NCBI GenBank assembly: GCA_900766915.1
Contig: CAAFXE010000387.1
Location: 1 to 64,000, forward strand
From: Lachnospiraceae bacterium
GTDB taxonomy: Bacteria > Bacillota > Clostridia > Lachnospirales > Lachnospiraceae
Direction: 5' to 3'
DNA length: 64,000 nucleotides
Both the position numbers and the translations under genes were made by a program. Of the stretch, positions 59,730 through 64,000 are shown piece by piece; the first letter of the stretch is position 1, and each line of letters opens with the position of its first letter. The notes beneath the pieces were generated by a model. That model was not told the DNA's origin. It did no database searches and saw only the letters and a list, made by a program, of their open reading frames with translations.

Positions 59730-61147
59730 TACTCTTTTCCATTCCAGCAGTAAGTACAAAGCTTATCCGGCTCCAGTCCTACCGCCTCAATCATGTCATC
59801 AAGTCTTAAAAATTCCAGTGTTGTGAAGTTCAGCTGCTTACGGATCTCCTCCACCATTGCTTTATATTTCTCACTGTCCGGATCCGCATACTGTGCCAGT
59901 ACTTCCTCTGATACATCCTCAGTTCCTTCAAAATCACGGATGATTCTTCTGGTGATCAGATCCATAACGGATTTGGAACGGGAGAAATTCAGGTATTTAC
60001 AGCCAAAAAGCAGTGGTGGACAGGCAGGTCTTACGTGAACCTCTTTGGCACCGTTTCTGTAAAGGAACTCTGTTGTTTCACGAAGCTGTGTACCACGCAC
60101 GATGGAGTCATCGATCAGCAGCAGTTTCTTATCCTTGATCATTTTATGCACCGGAATCAGTTTCATACGTGCTACCAGATTTCTCTGTTTCTGGTTTGTT
60201 GGCATAAAGGAACGTGACCAGGTCGGTGTATATTTGATAAATGGTCTTGCATATGGTATCTTCGTGGCATTGGAGTAACCGATGGCATGGGCAAGTCCGG
60301 AATCCGGTACACCTGCGGCATAGTCCGGGAATACCTTACCGGCATCACGTTTCGATAACATTTCTCCGCAGCGGTAGCGCATATCCTCTACATTGACACC
60401 CTCATAGGTAGCAGTTGGATATCCATAGTATACCCAGAGGAAGGTACAGATCTTCATCTCTTCTCCACGTTCTCCGATGGTTTTTCCACCGTCTGCATTA
60501 AAGAAATATACCTCTGCAGGTCCTAATTCGTAATAGTCTTCATAATCAAGATTCATGTAAGCAAAGCTTTCAAAGGTCGCACACATGGCACCTTCTCTTC
60601 TTCCGATCATCACCGGAGTTCTTCCCAGACGGTCTCTGGCGACATAGATTCCTTCCTGTGTCATGATCATAATGGAAAGAGATCCCTGCACCAGTCCCTG
60701 TACATAACGGATGCCTGCCAGAATGCTGTGTTTGGTACAAAGAAGTGCTGCAACCAGCTCCGTAGCGTTAATCATACCACCGCTCATTTCCTGAAAATGG
60801 CTGGTACCTTCTTCGTATACTTTTTGCACCAGTTCATCGTGGTTGTTGATCTTACCTACGGTTGCAATGGCAAAGCTGCCCAGATGGGACTGGATCAGAA
60901 GTGGCTGCGGTTCATAATCTGAAATACAGCCGATACCGATATTTCCGTGCATCTCGTCGGCATCTTTATCAAATTTTGTACGGAATGGTGCATTTTCAAT
61001 ATTATGAATGGCACGGCTGAATCCGGTTTCTTCGTTATAAACTGCCATACCGGCACGTCTGGTTCCCAGATGGGAATGATAATCTACACCATAAAATAAA
61101 TCTGTTACGCAGTCTTCTTTTGAAGCTACTCCAAAAAATCCACTCAT
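59729..61147 (-). CDS. Amidophosphoribosyltransferase (PurF) homologue with degenerate glutaminase domain
   Basis: 472 aa. The PRPP loop LLLIDDSIVRGTQLRE (about 350-365) and the phosphoribosyltransferase core (GVPDSGLAHAIGYSNATKIPY) are intact. The N-terminal glutaminase half is not: the catalytic Cys after Met1 is Ser (MSGFFGVAS). The RYST-type glutamine loop reads CISDYEP and the AHNGN loop reads ATVGKINN. Fe-S type cysteines remain in KICTFLW, LFGCKYL and LCTYCW. It may use free ammonia, work in another pathway, or regulate. It lies between purE and DUF1653, in purine context. Confidence 0.85.
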   Translation of the reverse strand: MSGFFGVASKEDCVTDLFYGVDYHSHLGTRRAGMAVYNEETGFSRAIHNIENAPFRTKFDKDADEMHGNIGIGCISDYEPQPLLIQSHLGSFAIATVGKINNHDELVQKVYEEGTSHFQEMSGGMINATELVAALLCTKHSILAGIRYVQGLVQGSLSIMIMTQEGIYVARDRLGRTPVMIGRREGAMCATFESFAYMNLDYEDYYELGPAEVYFFNADGGKTIGERGEEMKICTFLWVYYGYPTATYEGVNVEDMRYRCGEMLSKRDAGKVFPDYAAGVPDSGLAHAIGYSNATKIPYARPFIKYTPTWSRSFMPTNQKQRNLVARMKLIPVHKMIKDKKLLLIDDSIVRGTQLRETTEFLYRNGAKEVHVRPACPPLLFGCKYLNFSRSKSVMDLITRRIIRDFEGTEDVSEEVLAQYADPDSEKYKAMVEEIRKQLNFTTLEFLRLDDMIEAVGLEPDKLCTYCWNGKE

Positions 61148-61195
61148 GTTTCTTCCTCCTCTATCTGCACTCTTTCGTGCAAAACAAGTTAGCTT

Positions 61196-61684
61196 TTACG
61201 CAAACTTATTCATAACTTCCTGATTTGTCTTCATAGCAGCTTCTTCCATCTCTGCTCTGTGAGCAAGAAGCTTTTCTCTGATTTCAGGATGCTTTACTGC
61301 CATGATCTGCAGTGCAAGATAAGCTGCATTTTTTCCGCCATTGACGGCTACGGTAGCTACCGGAATTCCAGGCGGCATCTGTACGATGGACATCAGTGCA
61401 TCCATGCCATCCAGTACGGAGCCTGACAAAGGCACGCCGATGACCGGTGTCACAGTCTGGGATGCTACGACTCCCGGAAGTGCAGCTGCCATACCTGCTG
61501 CTGTAATAAACACTTCTGTTCCATTCTGATCTGCTTCCTCAATAAATGCAGAAAGGCCTGCATGGGCACGGTGTGCAGATAAGCATCTGACATCTACCAC
61601 TACTCCATAGGATTTTAAGATTTCCACTGCCGGTTCCATCTTTGGAAGATCGGAGGTGGATCCCATAATAATCGCTACTCTCAT
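61196..61684 (-). CDS. purE: N5-carboxyaminoimidazole ribonucleotide mutase
   Basis: 162 aa. IIMGSTSDLPKMEPAVEIL (about 6-24), the catalytic SAHRAH (about 41-46) and GVPLSGSVLDGMDALMSIVQMP (partly cited). It moves the carboxyl group in purine ring synthesis. The class I (bacterial) SDL/SAHR motifs are present. Preceded by a leader with three hairpins. Confidence 0.95.
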   Translation of the reverse strand: MRVAIIMGSTSDLPKMEPAVEILKSYGVVVDVRCLSAHRAHAGLSAFIEEADQNGTEVFITAAGMAAALPGVVASQTVTPVIGVPLSGSVLDGMDALMSIVQMPPGIPVATVAVNGGKNAAYLALQIMAVKHPEIREKLLAHRAEMEEAAMKTNQEVMNKFA

Positions 61685-61708
61685 GTTTCATTCTCCTTCA
61701 AACTTACA

Positions 61709-61827
61709 CAGCTTGCAGCCTACTGCAAGCTGATGGATACTCGTCTCATAAAAGTATGTGCAAGCACACTTTTATGATCCTCGTTATTTACACAAAAAGT
61801 GACCTGGTTTCGGGATTACCCAAAACC
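61709..61827 (-). promoter_or_regulatory. Three consecutive hairpins in the guaB-purE intergenic leader
   Basis: The 155-base gap contains CAGCTTGCAG/CTGCAAGCTG (61709-61732, perfect 10 bp), CATAAAAGT..GTGC/GCAC..CTTTTATG (61747-61776, about 13 bp) and GGTTT-GGG/CCC-AAACC (61806-61827). The last lies just after the guaB stop and could be a weak terminator (T5 follows after eight bases). I do not see the conserved core of a purine, PRPP or other known riboswitch. Confidence 0.45.
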
Positions 61828-61840
61828 AAGTCCGCCAATT

Positions 61841-63349
61841 TTACTGATTACGTGATGCTGTAGAATCTTTTAATACAACGTCGTGTGCGCCGCCTTCTAC
61901 GATACTTACAGAAGATACCAATGTAATCTTTGCTTTCTGCTGTAATTCCGGAATGGTAAGTGCACCACAGTTGCACATGGTAGATTTTACCTTTGCAAGA
62001 GATAAGTTTACGTTATCCTTTAAAGAACCTGCATATGGTACGTAAGAGTCTACACCTTCTTCAAAGCTTAACTTCTTATCTCCACCCAGGTCATATCTCT
62101 GCCAGTTTCTGGCACGGGCTGAACCTTCGCCCCAGTACTCTTTCATGTACTGTCCATTGATCATCACCTTATTTGTGGGTGATTCATCAAAACGGGAGAA
62201 GTATCTGCCAAGCATGATGAAATCACTTCCCATAGCAAGGGCAAGGGTCATATGGTAGTCATGAACGATACCTCCGTCACTGCAGATTGGTACATAAATG
62301 CCTGTTTCTTTATAGTATTCATCTCTTGCTTTTGCTACTTCGATGGTTGCTGTTGCCTGTCCTCTTCCGATACCCTTTGTTTCACGGGTGATACAGATAG
62401 AGCCTCCGCCGATACCGACTTTTACAAAGTCTGCACCACATTCCGCAAGGAATCTGAAGCCGTCAGCGTCTACGACATTGCCTGCACCAACTTTGACTGT
62501 GTCGCCGTAATGCTCTCTGATCCATGCGATGGTGATCTTCTGCCATTCGCTGAAGCCTTCGCTGGAGTCGATACATAAAATGTCAACACCTGCGTCAACC
62601 AGTGCAGGAACACGTTCTGCATAGTCTCTTGTATTGATTCCGGCACCAACTACATATCTCTTTTTCGCATCCAGAAGCTCATTCTGGTTTGCTTTTTTAG
62701 ATTCGTAGTCTTTTCTGAATACGATGGAGTCCAAGTGCTGGTTTTCATCGATCACCGGAAGGGAATTTAATTTATGATCCCAGATCAGATTGTTTGCGTC
62801 TTTTAAGGACATGCCGACTTTTGCAGTGATCAGCTTTTCAAATGGAGTCATGAATTCTTCCACTTTTGTTTCCATAGACATACGGGAAATACGATAATCT
62901 CTGCTGGTAACGATTCCCAGTAATTTTCCGTGAGCTGTACCGTCATCAGTGACTGCCATGGTGGAATGTCCTGTCTTTTCCTTTAATGCAAGAACCTCTG
63001 CCAGGGTATTGCCCGGAACCAGGTTAGAGTCACTCACTACAAATCCTGCTTTATATGCTTTTACTTTTCTTACCATTTCAGCCTGTGCTTCGATGGTCTG
63101 AGAACCGTAAATAAAAGAAACACCGCCTTCTCTTGCCAATGCTACCGCCATGGTATCATTAGATACAGACTGCATAACTGCGGAAACTAATGGAATATTT
63201 AAAGATAAAGCAGGTTCCTCACCTTTTTTGAATTTCACTAATGGAGTTTTTAAACTAACGTTAGCCGGAATGCATTCGCTGCTGGAATACCCCGGAACTA
63301 ACAGATATTCACTAAATGTATGGGATGGTTCACTATAATAGTAGGCCAT
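61841..63349 (-). CDS. guaB: IMP dehydrogenase
   Basis: About 502 aa from the ATG at 63349 with GAAAGGAG upstream; an in-frame extension to 63424 overlaps the promoter. TIM barrel with two CBS domains (about 105-225). Catalytic loop GGGSICITRETKGIGRGQAT has the nucleophilic Cys in SICITRE, where most IMPDHs have SICTTR. It makes XMP, the first step to GMP. Its C-terminus is longer than that of the common 485-aa enzymes, with a substantial segment after CGALTIPELQ. Confidence 0.9.
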   Translation of the reverse strand: MAYYYSEPSHTFSEYLLVPGYSSSECIPANVSLKTPLVKFKKGEEPALSLNIPLVSAVMQSVSNDTMAVALAREGGVSFIYGSQTIEAQAEMVRKVKAYKAGFVVSDSNLVPGNTLAEVLALKEKTGHSTMAVTDDGTAHGKLLGIVTSRDYRISRMSMETKVEEFMTPFEKLITAKVGMSLKDANNLIWDHKLNSLPVIDENQHLDSIVFRKDYESKKANQNELLDAKKRYVVGAGINTRDYAERVPALVDAGVDILCIDSSEGFSEWQKITIAWIREHYGDTVKVGAGNVVDADGFRFLAECGADFVKVGIGGGSICITRETKGIGRGQATATIEVAKARDEYYKETGIYVPICSDGGIVHDYHMTLALAMGSDFIMLGRYFSRFDESPTNKVMINGQYMKEYWGEGSARARNWQRYDLGGDKKLSFEEGVDSYVPYAGSLKDNVNLSLAKVKSTMCNCGALTIPELQQKAKITLVSSVSIVEGGAHDVVLKDSTASRNQ

Positions 63350-63395
63350 GATAAAATCTCCTTTCTGACAAACACATAATCTTTCGTTTCTATTT

Positions 63396-63424
63396 ATAAT
63401 AAAGATTTCCCCACGGAACGTCAA
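63396..63424 (-). promoter_or_regulatory. guaB promoter
   Basis: On the minus strand -35 TTGACG (63419-63424), 17 bases, -10 TATTAT (63396-63401), about 47 bases before the start. No terminator is visible between this promoter and the LysR gene upstream. Confidence 0.7.
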
Positions 63425-63438
63425 TCCATTTTTATTAA

Positions 63439-64000
63439 TTAATTCTTATAATAATTTTGAATATAATTTATAAATTTGCTTATAAATGGCTGAAGGACGT
63501 AATCTTTCTTAAATATGATATAAAATTTACGGCCAAAGGTATCTTCTGAAAATTCAAAAGACAGTAATCTCTTCTCCATCACAAGATTTTGTGCTGCTTT
63601 TTTTGAAACAATAGAAATGCCAAGACCGGCAGCCACGGAGTTTTTAATGGCTTCCGGATCATTCATGTAAGCTACCACCTTCAGCTCTTTTTCTGAGATT
63701 CCCTCTTTTTCCAGAAACAGATCGGCGGCCTTTTTGGTGCCGCTTCCTTTTTCCCGCAGGATCACCGGTTCTTTTAATAATTCACCCATGTATGCATTTC
63801 TTTTTTTCAATTCAAAAAAATGTTCGTTGACCGGTGTGATCACTACCAGCTCATCCTGATAAAAAGGGATACAGGCAAGCCGATCATCCTCACATTTCAT
63901 ACCCACCAGTCCTACATCCATCTTATCCTCCATAACGCCCTCGATGATCCCCTGGCTGTCACTTTGGGTGGAATGAAAGAAAATACCCGGATGTGTCTTA
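63439..64000 (-). CDS. LysR-family regulator, effector-domain part (5' truncated by window end)
   Basis: The frame is open to the window end; the ATG at 63933 is internal. The visible 187 residues form a LysR substrate-binding domain: FHSTQSDSQGIIEGVMEDKMDVGLVG, cited in part, then ILREKGSGTKKAADLFLE and SVAAGLGISIVSKKAAQ. The layout resembles CysB/CysL-type members. The DNA-binding half is outside the window. Targets unknown. Confidence 0.85.
   Translation of the reverse strand, partial: KTHPGIFFHSTQSDSQGIIEGVMEDKMDVGLVGMKCEDDRLACIPFYQDELVVITPVNEHFFELKKRNAYMGELLKEPVILREKGSGTKKAADLFLEKEGISEKELKVVAYMNDPEAIKNSVAAGLGISIVSKKAAQNLVMEKRLLSFEFSEDTFGRKFYIIFKKDYVLQPFISKFINYIQNYYKN

Noticed and set aside
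61709..61827. Purine or PRPP riboswitch before purE
   Set aside because: The hairpins are present but none of the conserved core sequences of known purine-related riboswitches could be seen.
1..64000. CRISPR array, prophage or integrative element
   Set aside because: No regularly spaced direct repeats, phage structural genes, integrase or att-like repeats were seen. The tRNA-Arg has no duplicated 3' end nearby. Only the IS fragment at the left edge is mobile.

Overview
The window comes from a low-to-moderate GC, spore-forming anaerobic Firmicute, most likely a gut member of the Lachnospiraceae. The evidence is a complete spoIIIA sporulation operon, oxygen-sensitive pyruvate formate-lyase with its activase, a fermentative D-lactate dehydrogenase, a sialic acid (nan) catabolic cluster, a DUF5688 protein (a family I associate with Lachnospiraceae), AGGAGG-type ribosome binding sites and compact operons. 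The genus cannot be fixed from the sequence alone. Most genes lie on the minus strand.

Layout. 1-0.43 kb: 3' end of an IS1182-type transposase, abutting a membrane-anchored regulator that has lost its helix-turn-helix. 1-6.6 kb: FtsX-type ABC exporter with a large coiled-coil insert, and a neurotransmitter:sodium symporter. 6.7-12.9 kb: fermentation and redox block (pflA, a pyruvate formate-lyase split into two genes, a NiaR-like repressor, D-LDH with a Rex-like operator, ZIP metal transporter). 13-15.4 kb: NlpC/P60 hydrolase, LysR regulator, a non-coding stretch. 15.4-20 kb: spoIIIAA-AH. 20-23.2 kb: pnp, rpsO and an about 400-nt highly structured minus-strand RNA. 23.3-32 kb: small membrane protein, pyrBI, mscS, ligA, rluF, an SH3 protein, tRNA-Arg(CCG), DUF5688, efp. 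32.2-40.3 kb: DUF624 protein and two divergent nan operons. 40.3-43 kb: SGNH hydrolase, folC, polysaccharide deacetylase. 43.1-51.7 kb: Mrp-type cation/proton antiporter operon with four antiporter-like subunits instead of the usual two. 52-55.7 kb: Na/Pi cotransporter with a PhoP/PhoR-type two-component system and a PhoP-box-like repeat. 55.9-64 kb: a small unknown gene, truA, apbC, pyk, DUF1653 protein, a PurF homologue with a degenerate glutaminase domain, purE, IMP dehydrogenase, and a LysR gene cut by the window end.

How the genes fit together. Pyruvate kinase, pyruvate formate-lyase and D-LDH belong to mixed-acid fermentation. The Rex-like site at ldhA suggests NADH-responsive control. 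The nan genes convert imported sialic acid to ManNAc, ManNAc-6-P and GlcNAc-6-P; the transporter ATPase and nagA/nagB must be elsewhere. The Mrp operon and the sodium-coupled NSS and Na/Pi transporters point to use of sodium and proton gradients.

The strongest candidates for something unusual are the structured RNA upstream of rpsO (22.8-23.2 kb), the four-module Mrp complex, the split pyruvate formate-lyase and the PurF homologue with Ser in place of the N-terminal catalytic Cys. Nothing here was checked by database search; family assignments rest on recognised motifs.
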